Assembly: GCA_900473795.1 (NCBI GenBank)
Contig: UCMT01000032.1
Coordinates: forward strand, 1-64,000
DNA: 64,000 nucleotides
From: Hyphomicrobiales bacterium
GTDB taxonomy: Bacteria; Pseudomonadota; Alphaproteobacteria; Rhizobiales; Rhizobiaceae
Direction of reading: 5' to 3'
Position numbers and translations under genes: made by a program. Position 1 is the stretch's first letter. Each line of letters starts with the position of its first letter. Below, piece after piece: positions 46,315-54,674 of this stretch. Below the pieces are notes generated by a model, which was not told the origin of the DNA, did no database searches, and saw only the letters and a program-made list of their open reading frames with translations.

Positions 46315-46941
46315 ATGCTTGGAAAAGCCGGGAATGAAGCTTTGCGTCGTGATCAGAAGTCGTTTGCGTATACAAATGGTGGGAAGGCGCGAAAATTCGA
46401 TGATGCCGGAAAGAGCAATCTGCTTCTGGCGATCGTGCCGGAGCGCGACGTGGCGTTGCAGGCCGTCGAGATCGGCCGCGAGGTGTCGCAACGACACGGA
46501 TTGTCGAAGGGCTCCCGTCCGCATGAGCGGATGCATGTCTCGCTGAATGCCGTTGGAAAATATGCCGATTTTTCGGAGGATATCGTCTTTGCCGTGTCGG
46601 CTGCGATGGCCACGGTCAAGGCCGCGCCCTTCGAGGTGACGTTCGACCGGGTCATGCATTTCGCGAGCGCCAACGCGGTCGTGCTCGGCAACGCCGTGCG
46701 CAGCGAGGAGATCATGGATCTGCATGTCCAGCTGGCCAAGGAGATGTGGGCTGTCGGACTGACCTTCACCTACAATCCTCGCTTCACGCCGCACATGACG
46801 CTTCTCTATGATGCGGCGCCTGTTCCGGAGCAGAGGCTCGCCGAGCCGGTCAGCTGGATTGCGCGCGAGTTCGTTCTCATCCGCAGTGTCATCGGCAAGA
46901 GCGACTACGAATATATCGACCGCTGGCCGCTGCTGGATTGA
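46315..46941 (+). CDS. 2'-5' RNA ligase family protein (2H phosphoesterase)
   Basis: A 208-residue 2H phosphoesterase-like protein with the two histidine motifs MHVSLNAVG and PHMTLLYD in the expected order. Proteins of this family process 2'-5' linkages or cyclic phosphates in RNA or nucleotides. I start at 46315, where GAGG lies 6 bases upstream; an ATG at 46303 is too close to its purine stretch. Confidence 0.82.
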   Translation: MLGKAGNEALRRDQKSFAYTNGGKARKFDDAGKSNLLLAIVPERDVALQAVEIGREVSQRHGLSKGSRPHERMHVSLNAVGKYADFSEDIVFAVSAAMATVKAAPFEVTFDRVMHFASANAVVLGNAVRSEEIMDLHVQLAKEMWAVGLTFTYNPRFTPHMTLLYDAAPVPEQRLAEPVSWIAREFVLIRSVIGKSDYEYIDRWPLLD

Positions 46942-47018
46942 GGCGGCCAGTATTCGCCGCTTGATGTTTGTCCGCTTCATGCTAGCCGCTTGCCGGCAAG
47001 CAAGGGATGGCATGACGC

Positions 47019-47372
47019 ATGAGCGTGACGATTTACGGCATCAAGAACTGCGACACGATGAAGAAGGCGCGCACCTGGCTCGACGGCCAAGGAGTTGCCT
47101 ATGATTTCCACGACTACAAGGCATCCGGCATTTCGCAGGAGACGCTCCAGCGCTGGTGTGCGGCGCTCGGCTGGGAAGCCGTGCTCAACCGCGCCGGCAC
47201 CACGTTTCGCGCTCTGCCCGATGCCGACAAGGCGGGGTTGGACGAGGGCAGGGCGATTGCCCTGATGCTCGCCCAGCCGTCGATGATCAAGCGACCTTTG
47301 CTGGATCGTGATGGAACATGCACGGCAGGCTTCAAGCCGGATGTTTATGAGGGTATCTTTTCTGCTGGGTGA
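47019..47372 (+). CDS. ArsC/Spx family reductase-like protein
   Basis: A 117-residue thioredoxin-fold protein with YGIKNCDTMKKARTWL (Cys11, no second cysteine in CxxC spacing) and the ArsC/YffB features KRPLL and a G-FKPDVYEG-type tail. It belongs to the YffB/MgsR group, probably a glutathione-dependent reductase and not a true arsenate reductase. Confidence 0.85.
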   Translation: MSVTIYGIKNCDTMKKARTWLDGQGVAYDFHDYKASGISQETLQRWCAALGWEAVLNRAGTTFRALPDADKAGLDEGRAIALMLAQPSMIKRPLLDRDGTCTAGFKPDVYEGIFSAG

Positions 47373-47398
47373 GGTCGATGGCGGAAGGAGGTATTGAA

Positions 47399-47614
47399 AT
47401 GAGTACACTGACGATCCGTCTTGCGAATGATCAGCACGAGCGCTTGAAGGCGCTTGCGTCGGCCCGCGGGACCAGTCTCAACAAGCACTTCGAAGAGCTT
47501 TCCGCCAGGGCGCTTGCAGAGTTCGATGCCGAAACGCGTTTTCGGCCGGATCGAGGGAGCGAGAGGCGCCGCCTCGACGTTCTCGATCACCTCGATCGCG
47601 CCCACAAGGGCTGA
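47399..47614 (+). CDS. Ribbon-helix-helix antitoxin-like protein
   Basis: A 71-residue protein with STLTIRLANDQHERLKALA followed by RGTSLNKHFEELSARALAE, the beta-strand plus two-helix pattern of CopG/HicB-type RHH DNA-binding antitoxins. AAGGAGG lies 7 bases before the ATG. No toxin gene is beside it: upstream is the ArsC-like gene and downstream is ybaK. Confidence 0.75.
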   Translation: MSTLTIRLANDQHERLKALASARGTSLNKHFEELSARALAEFDAETRFRPDRGSERRRLDVLDHLDRAHKG

Positions 47615-47649
47615 ACCGCAACATCCTCCTCGTGAAACTGGCGGAAACC

Positions 47650-48123
47650 ATGTCGAAAAGCACCCGTGCGACGCTTGCGCTGACAAAGGCGGGAGCCGCC
47701 TTTACGGTTCATACCTATGACTATGATCCCTCCGCCGACCGGATCGGCATGGCGGCGGCGGAAGCGCTGGGCGAGAAGCCGCGCCGTGTCCTGAAGACGC
47801 TGATGGCGGAGGTGGATGGCAAGCCGGTCTGCGTTGTCGTGCCGTCCGATCGCGAGGTCAGCATGAAGAAGCTGGCAGCCGCCTTTCGCGGCAAGTCAGC
47901 GAACATGATGAAACCGGCAGAGGCGGAGCGGCTGACCGGCTACCATGTCGGCGGCATCAGCCCGTTCGGGCAGAAGAAGCAGGTCCCGACGGCAATCGAG
48001 GCAGAAGCGCTTGTCGAGCCGCTCGTCTATATCAACGGCGGTCAGCGCGGACTGCAGGTGCGGCTTGCTCCCGAGGATGCGCGCAAGGCCTTGAACGCGG
48101 TTGCGGCGCCGCTGGTTGCCTGA
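47650..48123 (+). CDS. ybaK: Cys-tRNA(Pro)/Cys-tRNA(Cys) deacylase YbaK
   Basis: A 157-residue trans-editing protein of the YbaK/ProX superfamily with KTLMAEVDGKPVCVVVPSDREVSMKKLA (catalytic lysine region) and GYHVGGISPFGQKK. It removes cysteine mischarged on tRNA(Pro). Start at ATG 47650, preceded by GGCGGA; the GTG at 47632 has no ribosome binding site. Confidence 0.92.
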   Translation: MSKSTRATLALTKAGAAFTVHTYDYDPSADRIGMAAAEALGEKPRRVLKTLMAEVDGKPVCVVVPSDREVSMKKLAAAFRGKSANMMKPAEAERLTGYHVGGISPFGQKKQVPTAIEAEALVEPLVYINGGQRGLQVRLAPEDARKALNAVAAPLVA

Positions 48124-48126
48124 AGC

Positions 48127-48582
48127 TCAGAGCAATCGCGACAACAAGCCCCCAAGTTGGGCAGCCTCGGCGTCCGGCAGCCTTGCGCCGACATGCTTTG
48201 CGATGGCCTTGGCGTAGACGTCCCACATCGCCGAACGCAGGGCGCGGCCTTTTTCCGTGATCAGCACCCAGCGGCCGCGGCCATCGTCGTCGAAGGTCTG
48301 ACGTTCGACCAGACCTTCCCGCTCCAGCCGATCGATCAGGCGCGAGAGATTGTATTGCGCCAGAAGTGTGCGCTCTTCGATCTCGAACGGCCGCAAGCGT
48401 CCGCCATGGGCGCGGGAAAGCTCCCAGAGCACATCGTACCAGCCAAGCCCCGGCAGGCCGGCGGCCTTGAAGTCACGCTCGATCAGGGCAAGCACCCGTT
48501 GCTGTGCCCGCATCAGGTTGATCCAGGCCAGCGTGACATGGGTGCTCGGTGCGGGAGTGGGCGCTTCTTCTTTATCGGACAT
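48127..48582 (-). CDS. MarR family transcriptional regulator
   Basis: A 151-residue winged-helix regulator with LLAQYNLSRLIDRLEREGLVER and the wing DGRGRWVLITEKGR. It is divergent from a GST gene with direct-repeat operator candidates in between, and therefore probably controls that gene and itself. Start at ATG 48582; the longer frame to 48639 would overlap the operators. Confidence 0.88.
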   Translation of the reverse strand: MSDKEEAPTPAPSTHVTLAWINLMRAQQRVLALIERDFKAAGLPGLGWYDVLWELSRAHGGRLRPFEIEERTLLAQYNLSRLIDRLEREGLVERQTFDDDGRGRWVLITEKGRALRSAMWDVYAKAIAKHVGARLPDAEAAQLGGLLSRLL

Positions 48583-48642
48583 ACATGCATCTACATCTAT
48601 CTTGACGGCGTTGGCAAATGATAATACATGCAGTTGCATCTA
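48583..48642. promoter_or_regulatory. MarR-type operator repeats between marR and GST genes
   Basis: ACATGCATCTACATCTA (48583-48599) and ACATGCAGTTGCATCTA (48626-48642) are direct repeats matching at 14 of 17 positions, 43 bases apart. The second contains the palindrome atgca-gt-tgcat. Confidence 0.6.
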
Positions 48643-48660
48643 AATGACCGGAGTAATCCC

Positions 48661-49353
48661 ATGCAATCCGAAAAGCTCACCCTCATCAGCCATTATCTCT
48701 GCCCCTACGTCCAGCGCGCCTCGATCGTGCTGGCGGAAAAGGGGGTGCCTTTCGAGCGGCGATATATCGATCTCGCGGCCAAGCCGGATTGGTTTCTGCG
48801 CATCTCGCCGCTCGGCAAGGTGCCGCTGCTGGCAATCCCGCAGGCGGGCCGGGATGACGCGATCCTGTTCGAAAGCGCGGTGATCTGCGAATATCTGGAG
48901 GAAACCCAGGCGGGTGCGCCGCTGCATCCGGCCGATCCGCTGACCCGCGCACGCCATCGCGGCTGGATGGAATTCGGCTCATCGATCCTTGCCGATCTCT
49001 GGGTTTATGAGACGACGAAGGATGCCGAACAGTTCGAGGCCAAGCGCCAGACGCTCGCCGCAATATTCGCAACGCTCGAACAGGAGTTGGGTGACGGACC
49101 CTATTTCGCAGGCGAGCACTTCCGCATCGTCGATGCCGTCTTCGCGCCGGTGTTCCGCTATTTCGAGCTGTTCGAAAGTCTGTTCGAAAGCGGCATCTTC
49201 GATGGGCAGCCGCGCGTCAACGCCTGGCGCAAGGCGCTTGCCGTCCGGCCAAGCGTCGTGGAGGCGGTCACAGCGGATTATCAGGAGCACCTCATGGCCT
49301 TCCTGCACCGGCATGACGCCTATCTTTTGGCGCGCAGCAAGCTCGCGGCCTGA
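48661..49353 (+). CDS. Glutathione S-transferase family protein
   Basis: A 230-residue GST with the N-terminal thioredoxin fold LISHYLCPYVQRASIVLAEKG (Cys/Pro/Tyr active-site region), GKVPLLAI, ESAVICEYLEE and the helical C-terminal domain. GGAG lies 8 bases before the ATG. Divergent from the marR gene, so probably induced by an electrophile sensed by that regulator. Confidence 0.87.
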   Translation: MQSEKLTLISHYLCPYVQRASIVLAEKGVPFERRYIDLAAKPDWFLRISPLGKVPLLAIPQAGRDDAILFESAVICEYLEETQAGAPLHPADPLTRARHRGWMEFGSSILADLWVYETTKDAEQFEAKRQTLAAIFATLEQELGDGPYFAGEHFRIVDAVFAPVFRYFELFESLFESGIFDGQPRVNAWRKALAVRPSVVEAVTADYQEHLMAFLHRHDAYLLARSKLAA

Positions 49354-49446
49354 TCGATGATGTGATCGGTGGCGCTCGTTAAAGCCTTCAGTTTTGGTGC
49401 AAAGCGCATTAAACAGGTGGTTCGGACTAACACGTCAGGATATGCG

Positions 49447-50700
49447 ATGACCTTCCATTCTCCCGCCCATCAAGCCGTCGATCCCGTCAAACTCGACAAG
49501 CTCGCTGAAGTCGCCGTCAAGGTCGGCTTGCGGCTCGAGCGCGGACAGGAATTGGTGATCACGTCGCCGATCGCCGCCTTGCCGCTGGTGCGCCTGATCA
49601 CCAAGCACGCCTACATCGCCGGCGCTGCGCTGGTCTCGACCTTCTATTCGGATGAAGAGACGACGCTTGCGCGCTATCAATATGCGCCGGAGGAGAGCTT
49701 CGACCGCGCGACGGACTGGCTCTATGACGGCATGGCCAAGGCTTATGGCAAGAATGCCGCCCGTCTCGCAGTCTCGGGCGACAACCCGATGATGCTGGCG
49801 GCGCAGGACCCGGCCAAGGTGGCGCGCGCCAACAAGGCCAATTCGATCGCCTACAAGCCGGCGCTGGAGAAGATTTCCAATTTCGACATCAACTGGAACA
49901 TCGTCTCCTATCCGAACCCGGCCTGGGCAAAGCAGATGTTTCCGGGCGATCCTGAACACGTTGCCGTCGAAAAGCTCGCCAATGCGATCTTCGCCGCCTC
50001 GCGCGTCGATGTCGAGGATCCGATTGCGGCGTGGGCCGAGCACAATGCCAATCTCGCCCGGCGTTCGTCCTGGCTGAACGCCGAGCGTTTCGCCGCGCTG
50101 CATTTCACCGGCCCCGGCACGGACCTGACGGTCGGCTTGGCTGACGGCCATGAATGGCACGGCGGCGCCTCGACCGCCAAGAACGGCATCACCTGCAATC
50201 CGAACATCCCGACCGAGGAAGTCTTCACCACGCCGCATGCGCTGCGTGTCGAAGGCCATGTGTCGAGCACCAAGCCCCTGTCGCATCAGGGCACGCTGAT
50301 CGACAACATCCAGGTTCGTTTCGAAGGCGGCCGGATCGTCGAGGCCAAGGCGACCAAGGGCGAGGAAGTGCTGAAGAAGGTGCTGGATACCGACGAAGGT
50401 GCGCGGCGCCTGGGCGAAGTGGCGCTGGTGCCGCATTCCTCGCCGATCTCGGCGAGCGGCGTCTTGTTCTACAACACCCTCTTCGACGAGAATGCCTCCT
50501 GCCATATCGCGCTCGGCCAGTGCTATTCGAAGTGTTTCCTCGACGGCGCGTCGCTGAGCCAGGAGCAGATCAAGGCGCAGGGCGGCAATTCCAGCCTGAT
50601 CCACATCGACTGGATGATCGGCTCCGGCGAAGTCGATATCGACGGCGTCAGGCCGGATGGCGCCAAGGTCCCGGTGATGCGCAAGGGCGAATGGGCCTAA
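49447..50700 (+). CDS. M29 family aminopeptidase
   Basis: A 417-residue metallopeptidase of the thermophilic aminopeptidase T/AmpS family. The metal-binding stretch is in the C-terminal half: TLFDENASCHIALGQCYSK and LIHIDWMIGS provide the Glu, His and Asp ligands, and the N-terminal domain is a Rossmann-like dimerisation unit. AGGA precedes the ATG by 7 bases. It removes N-terminal residues in the cytoplasm. Confidence 0.9.
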   Translation: MTFHSPAHQAVDPVKLDKLAEVAVKVGLRLERGQELVITSPIAALPLVRLITKHAYIAGAALVSTFYSDEETTLARYQYAPEESFDRATDWLYDGMAKAYGKNAARLAVSGDNPMMLAAQDPAKVARANKANSIAYKPALEKISNFDINWNIVSYPNPAWAKQMFPGDPEHVAVEKLANAIFAASRVDVEDPIAAWAEHNANLARRSSWLNAERFAALHFTGPGTDLTVGLADGHEWHGGASTAKNGITCNPNIPTEEVFTTPHALRVEGHVSSTKPLSHQGTLIDNIQVRFEGGRIVEAKATKGEEVLKKVLDTDEGARRLGEVALVPHSSPISASGVLFYNTLFDENASCHIALGQCYSKCFLDGASLSQEQIKAQGGNSSLIHIDWMIGSGEVDIDGVRPDGAKVPVMRKGEWA

Positions 50701-50741
50701 AACCCGGGAAGCGGCCGCGACGTCGCGTCGATCTCGCTATG

Positions 50742-50846
50742 TCAGATGTCGAGATCGACCCATATGGCTGCGTGGTCGGACGCGGCGTGGACCGGCAGTT
50801 CGAGGCTTTCAAACAGGTTCTCGACATTGTAAGCAGCGAGCCTCAT
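50742..50846 (-). pseudogene. Deletion remnant of an endonuclease/exonuclease/phosphatase-family gene
   Basis: A 34-codon frame whose first half (MRLAAYNVENLF) is the usual N-terminus of an EEP-family nuclease and whose second half (AASDHAAIWVDLDI) is the usual C-terminus containing the catalytic SDH motif. The middle of about 300 residues is gone and the two ends are fused in frame. GGGAG sits 8 bases before the ATG, so the start signals remain. It can no longer encode an active enzyme. Confidence 0.6.
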
Positions 50847-50937
50847 GCTCTTTCTCCCGTCAAATCCGAAAAGCTGAATTTATCGGCGCAAAGTAACACG
50901 CATTTATTGCACTAAAAAGTCAGATCAACCGCGCCGG

Positions 50938-51774
50938 TCACCGTGCCATCTGTGCCCGCTGTCCGAGCCAGACGCTTGCCAGGACGGCGACCATGCCGAT
51001 GATCTGCACCATCGTCAGGTTCTGCCCGAGGACGCCCCAGCCGAGCAGCGTCGCCACCAGCGGGCTGAGGAAACCGAGTGATGCAACGGCCGCGGGCTCG
51101 AGTTTTGACAGGCCGCGAAACCACAGGAGATAGGTGAAGGCAGCACCGATCAATCCGAGCCAGACGATGCCGAGGAGGTTGGCGGTCGTGGGCACGGGAA
51201 GGGCGGGCTCGAACAGCAGGGCAACGGGCAAAAGCAGCACGCCGCCGGCGGTCAGTTGCCAGGCGGTGAAGGTGAGGTTGGAGACGGGTGGCGTCCAGTG
51301 GCGGGTCAGAACCGTTCCGAAGGCCATGGAGACGGCGCCGGCAAGTCCGGCGATGATGCCGATCGGGTCGAGCGCTGCGCCGGGCGTCAGCACCAGGAGG
51401 CCGACGCCGGCCATTCCGACGGCACCCGCCGCGATCGCCAGCGTCCTGACCGGCGTGCCGATCAGCGGCTGGATGGCGCCGACGGTTGCGGCGACGCCGC
51501 CCGGCAGGCGGTAGGCGGACACGAACAGCATTGCCCAGAAAAACGAGAAATTGAGAGCGCCAAGGATGGTCGCGCGCATCCACCAGATGCCTTGAGGCAA
51601 CTGCCGGACGACGAGCAGCAGCACGATGCCGGCCGGCAAGGCGCGCAGCAAAGCAACCGTCAGCGGATAGCCATGCGGGAGGAATTCGGTGGTGACCAGA
51701 TAGGTGCTGCCCCAGATGGCGGGTGCAATCGCGGTCAGCCCGATATCTGGAAGGGAGGATGCATTTGTCTTCAT
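50938..51774 (-). CDS. EamA (DMT superfamily) transporter
   Basis: A 278-residue membrane protein with about ten hydrophobic segments and two EamA repeats; WGSTYLVTTEFLP near the start is a family hallmark. Members export amino acids, metabolites or toxic compounds. Divergent from a MarR gene with shared operators, consistent with drug- or metabolite-inducible efflux. Confidence 0.88.
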   Translation of the reverse strand: MKTNASSLPDIGLTAIAPAIWGSTYLVTTEFLPHGYPLTVALLRALPAGIVLLLVVRQLPQGIWWMRATILGALNFSFFWAMLFVSAYRLPGGVAATVGAIQPLIGTPVRTLAIAAGAVGMAGVGLLVLTPGAALDPIGIIAGLAGAVSMAFGTVLTRHWTPPVSNLTFTAWQLTAGGVLLLPVALLFEPALPVPTTANLLGIVWLGLIGAAFTYLLWFRGLSKLEPAAVASLGFLSPLVATLLGWGVLGQNLTMVQIIGMVAVLASVWLGQRAQMAR

Positions 51775-51780
51775 TTGAAG

Positions 51781-51838
51781 TATCTCGATTTCAAGATAAA
51801 ATCAGCATATCGCCATTTATCTTGACGTCAAGATAAAT
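51781..51838. promoter_or_regulatory. Operators for the MarR/EamA divergent pair
   Basis: A perfect 24-bp palindrome occupies 51815-51838 (core tatcttgacgtcaagata). An imperfect copy, tatctcgatttcaagata, is at 51781-51798, six bases from the EamA start. One operator lies near each gene. Confidence 0.75.
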
Positions 51839-51856
51839 TCTTTCTACGTAGGACGG

Positions 51857-52369
51857 ATGGAGGAGCTAGGCGCCACGGCCATGGAAAAGGATCACGTCGA
51901 CAGAATTCTTGCGCAGTGGCGCACCGAACGGCCCGATCTCGACGTCGAGCCCATGGGTCTGCTCGGCCGGTTGGCGCGGCTCGGGACCTATCTCGGGCGG
52001 GAGGTCGAAAAGACGTTCCTCGAGCTTGGGCTGACGTCCGCCAGTTTCGATGTGCTGGCGGCTCTGCGGCGTTCCGGCGCGCCCTATCAGCTCTCGCCCG
52101 GCGATCTCCTGGCAACGATGATGATCACCTCCGGCACGATGACCAACCGCATCGACCAGCTGGAAAAGGCGGGCCTGGTCGAGCGCCTGACCAATCCTGA
52201 GGATCGGCGCAGCGTGCTGATTGCCCTGAAGCCGGAAGGGCTGGACTTGGTCGAGCGCGCCGTCACGGCGCATGTCGCAAACCAGCATCGTCTCACGGCC
52301 TTTCTGGAACCGGACGAGCGCGTCGCGCTCGATGCGATCCTCAGAAAATATCTCGTGACGTTCGAATAG
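51857..52369 (+). CDS. MarR family transcriptional regulator
   Basis: A 170-residue winged-helix protein with LLATMMITSGTMTNRIDQLEKAGLVERL and the wing NPEDRRSVLIALKPEG. It controls the divergent EamA transporter through the palindromes between them. Start 51857 has AGGACGG just upstream; ATG 51881 is an alternative. It ends 2 bases from the convergent hemW stop. Confidence 0.9.
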   Translation: MEELGATAMEKDHVDRILAQWRTERPDLDVEPMGLLGRLARLGTYLGREVEKTFLELGLTSASFDVLAALRRSGAPYQLSPGDLLATMMITSGTMTNRIDQLEKAGLVERLTNPEDRRSVLIALKPEGLDLVERAVTAHVANQHRLTAFLEPDERVALDAILRKYLVTFE

Positions 52370-52371
52370 GA

Positions 52372-53547
52372 TTAGCAGGCGAGGTCGGCGACCACGGCAT
52401 CGAGGATCAGCATGCCGGCCGGCGTGCAGCGCAGGCGGGAATTCCCAAGCCGTTCGATGAAACCGTGCTCGATGAGGAACTGCTCGCGATCCGGATCGGG
52501 CTCGCGGCCGGAGAGGCTTTGCCAGCGCACGAGGTCGATGCCTTCCTTCAGCCGCAGGCCCATCAGCAGCAGTTCGTCGGCCTGTTCGTCGAGGCCGAGA
52601 ACCTCCTGGTCGATCATGCCATGGCCGTGTTCCTCGACCAGTTTCAGCCATTCTTCCGGCTTGCGCTCGGTGGCGGTGGCGATCTTGTTGCGGCCCATGC
52701 CGAGCCGCCCATGCGCACCGGGGCCAATGCCGGCATAGTCGCCGTAGCGCCAGTAGGTGAGGTTGTGGCGGCTCTCGGCGCCGGGCGCGGCATGATTGGA
52801 CACCTCGTAGGCCGGCATGCCGAAGCCTTCGGTAATCTCCTGCGTCGCCTCGTAGAGCACGGCCGACTGCTCGCCATCCGGCACCACGAGCTTGCCCGCC
52901 TTGTGCAGGCCGTAGAAGGGCGTGCCTTCCTCGATCGTCAACTGGTAGAGCGACAGGTGATCGACGGCGTAGGAGACGGCCTGCTTCAGCTCCTGTTCCC
53001 AGTCCGCGACCGTCTGGTTCGGACGGGCATAGATGAGGTCGAAGGACATGCGCGGGAAGATGTCGCGTGCCAGCCCGATCGCCTTCAGCGCGTCCTCGAC
53101 ATTGTGCAGCCGGCCGAGGAATTTGAGGTCGCGGTCGTTCAGCGCCTGGACGCCGAGCGAGACGCGGTTGACGCCGGCAGCCCTGTAGCCATGAAAACGC
53201 GTCGCCTCGACGCTGGAGGGGTTGGCCTCCATGGTGATCTCGATGCCGTCAGGCACGTGCCAGAATTTCGCGATACCGGTGAGCACAGCCTCGACCGTGG
53301 CCGGGTCCATCAGCGAGGGCGTACCGCCGCCCATGAAGATGCTGGTGACGGTGCGCGGGCCGGAAAGGCGGCGGGCTTCCGCCATCTCGGTCAGGAACGC
53401 CGAGACGAAGCGCGGCTGGTCGACCGGCTGGTGCCGCACATGGCTGTTGAAATCACAATAGGGGCACTTGGCGGCACAGAAAGGCCAATGCACGTAGACC
53501 CCGAAGCCGGGGTCGGTGCTGTCACCAATGGAGGAGAAACTGGCCAT
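52372..53547 (-). CDS. hemW: Radical SAM heme chaperone HemW
   Basis: A 391-residue radical SAM protein related to coproporphyrinogen III oxidase HemN. The cluster cysteines are C24, C28 and C31 (FCAAKCPYCDF), and FMGGGTPSLM, ITMEANPSS and NRVSLGVQAL follow. HemW inserts heme into target proteins rather than making it. The frame is open to 53808, but the homologous N-terminus starts at 53547, 14 bases after rdgB. Confidence 0.93.
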   Translation of the reverse strand: MASFSSIGDSTDPGFGVYVHWPFCAAKCPYCDFNSHVRHQPVDQPRFVSAFLTEMAEARRLSGPRTVTSIFMGGGTPSLMDPATVEAVLTGIAKFWHVPDGIEITMEANPSSVEATRFHGYRAAGVNRVSLGVQALNDRDLKFLGRLHNVEDALKAIGLARDIFPRMSFDLIYARPNQTVADWEQELKQAVSYAVDHLSLYQLTIEEGTPFYGLHKAGKLVVPDGEQSAVLYEATQEITEGFGMPAYEVSNHAAPGAESRHNLTYWRYGDYAGIGPGAHGRLGMGRNKIATATERKPEEWLKLVEEHGHGMIDQEVLGLDEQADELLLMGLRLKEGIDLVRWQSLSGREPDPDREQFLIEHGFIERLGNSRLRCTPAGMLILDAVVADLAC

Positions 53548-53561
53548 TCCGTTTGGTTCTT

Positions 53562-54206
53562 TCAGGCGCCGAGGCAGGTTTCGGCAAAAAGCTTGAAGGC
53601 GCGCGCGCGGTGCGACAGCGCTTCGGTATCGCCATGCGTCCAGCCGTGCTTCGCGTCGGCACTCATTTCGCCGAATGTGGTGTCGTACCCAAGCGGTTGA
53701 AAGACCGGGTCGTAGCCGAACCCTTGCGTTCCGCGCGGCGGCCAGACGATGTGGCCCTCGACTTCGCCACGGAACAGCTCGACATGCCCATCCGGCCAGG
53801 CAAGGCAAAGCACCGAGACGAAGCGGCCGGTGCGCCGATCGAAGGCCGTGGCACCCGCGCCCTGAAGAGCGGTTTCGACCTTTTCCATCGCCATGGCGAA
53901 ATCGCGCGTGCCCTCGGCAGTCTCCGCCCAGTTGGCGGTGTAGACGCCCGGATCACCGTTCAGCGCATCGACGACAAGCCCGGAATCATCCGAAAGCGCC
54001 GGCAGGCCGGAGGCCTTCGCCGAGGCGAGCGCCTTGATCGCGGCGTTTTCCTCGAAGGTCGTGCCGGTCTCGTCCGGCTCGACGAAATTGAGGTCGGCAG
54101 CAGATTTCGCCTCGAAACCAAGCGGGCCGATCAGGTCGCGGATTTCGCGGATCTTGCCGGCATTGTGGCTGGCGACGATCAGGGTCTTGTCTTCAAGTTT
54201 GCGCAT
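53562..54206 (-). CDS. rdgB: Non-canonical purine NTP pyrophosphatase (RdgB/HAM1)
   Basis: A 214-residue ITP/XTP/dITP pyrophosphatase that cleans the nucleotide pool. It has [11 protein letters not shown], the catalytic FEENAAIKA and [14 protein letters not shown] regions, and [10 protein letters not shown]. Start at ATG 54206; an upstream in-frame ATG at 54221 has no ribosome binding site. It is part of the minus-strand rph-VOC-rdgB-hemW group. Confidence 0.94.
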   Translation of the reverse strand: MRKLEDKTLIVASHNAGKIREIRDLIGPLGFEAKSAADLNFVEPDETGTTFEENAAIKALASAKASGLPALSDDSGLVVDALNGDPGVYTANWAETAEGTRDFAMAMEKVETALQGAGATAFDRRTGRFVSVLCLAWPDGHVELFRGEVEGHIVWPPRGTQGFGYDPVFQPLGYDTTFGEMSADAKHGWTHGDTEALSHRARAFKLFAETCLGA

Positions 54207-54254
54207 CTGCGTCTTTCTCATCCGGGCCGTCTGCCCGCGTGTAGATCATTCGTG

Positions 54255-54671
54255 TCAGTCGATATTCCAAAGGCTGGCTTCGGCACATTCGAGGCTGTTT
54301 CCGGCCGGATCGCGAAAGTAGAAGGAGCGCGCGCCCGACGGCCACCGCACGCGGGATTCGATCGCGACACCGGCGGCCTTCAGCTTGTCTTCCCAGGCGT
54401 CGAGGCCCTGGGCCGGCACCCGCAGGCACATGTGGCCCGGCCCGTGCGTGCCGTGTGGCGGAACCTGCAGGCCGTTTTGCGGCGGCGGCTTCACGGTTTC
54501 CGCCGGGTTGAAGATCAGAAGCACCCCGGGACCGCAGCGAAAGAAGACATGCCGGTTGCCGGCGCGGCTGATCTTTGCGAGCCCCAGAAGGGAGCCGTAA
54601 AACGCCTCCGCCCGGTCGAGATCATCCACATAGAGCGCCGTCTCCAGTATGCCTTCGAACGCCGCGGCCAT
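54255..54671 (-). CDS. VOC/glyoxalase family protein
   Basis: A 138-residue vicinal-oxygen-chelate protein with LETALYVDDLDRAEAFYGSLLGL, GHMCLRVP and FRDPAGNSLECAE, typical metal-site positions of glyoxalase/bleomycin-resistance proteins. It starts four bases after the rph stop and lies between rph and rdgB, so it is co-transcribed with them. Function unknown. Confidence 0.82.
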   Translation of the reverse strand: MAAAFEGILETALYVDDLDRAEAFYGSLLGLAKISRAGNRHVFFRCGPGVLLIFNPAETVKPPPQNGLQVPPHGTHGPGHMCLRVPAQGLDAWEDKLKAAGVAIESRVRWPSGARSFYFRDPAGNSLECAEASLWNID

Positions 54672-54674
54672 GGC

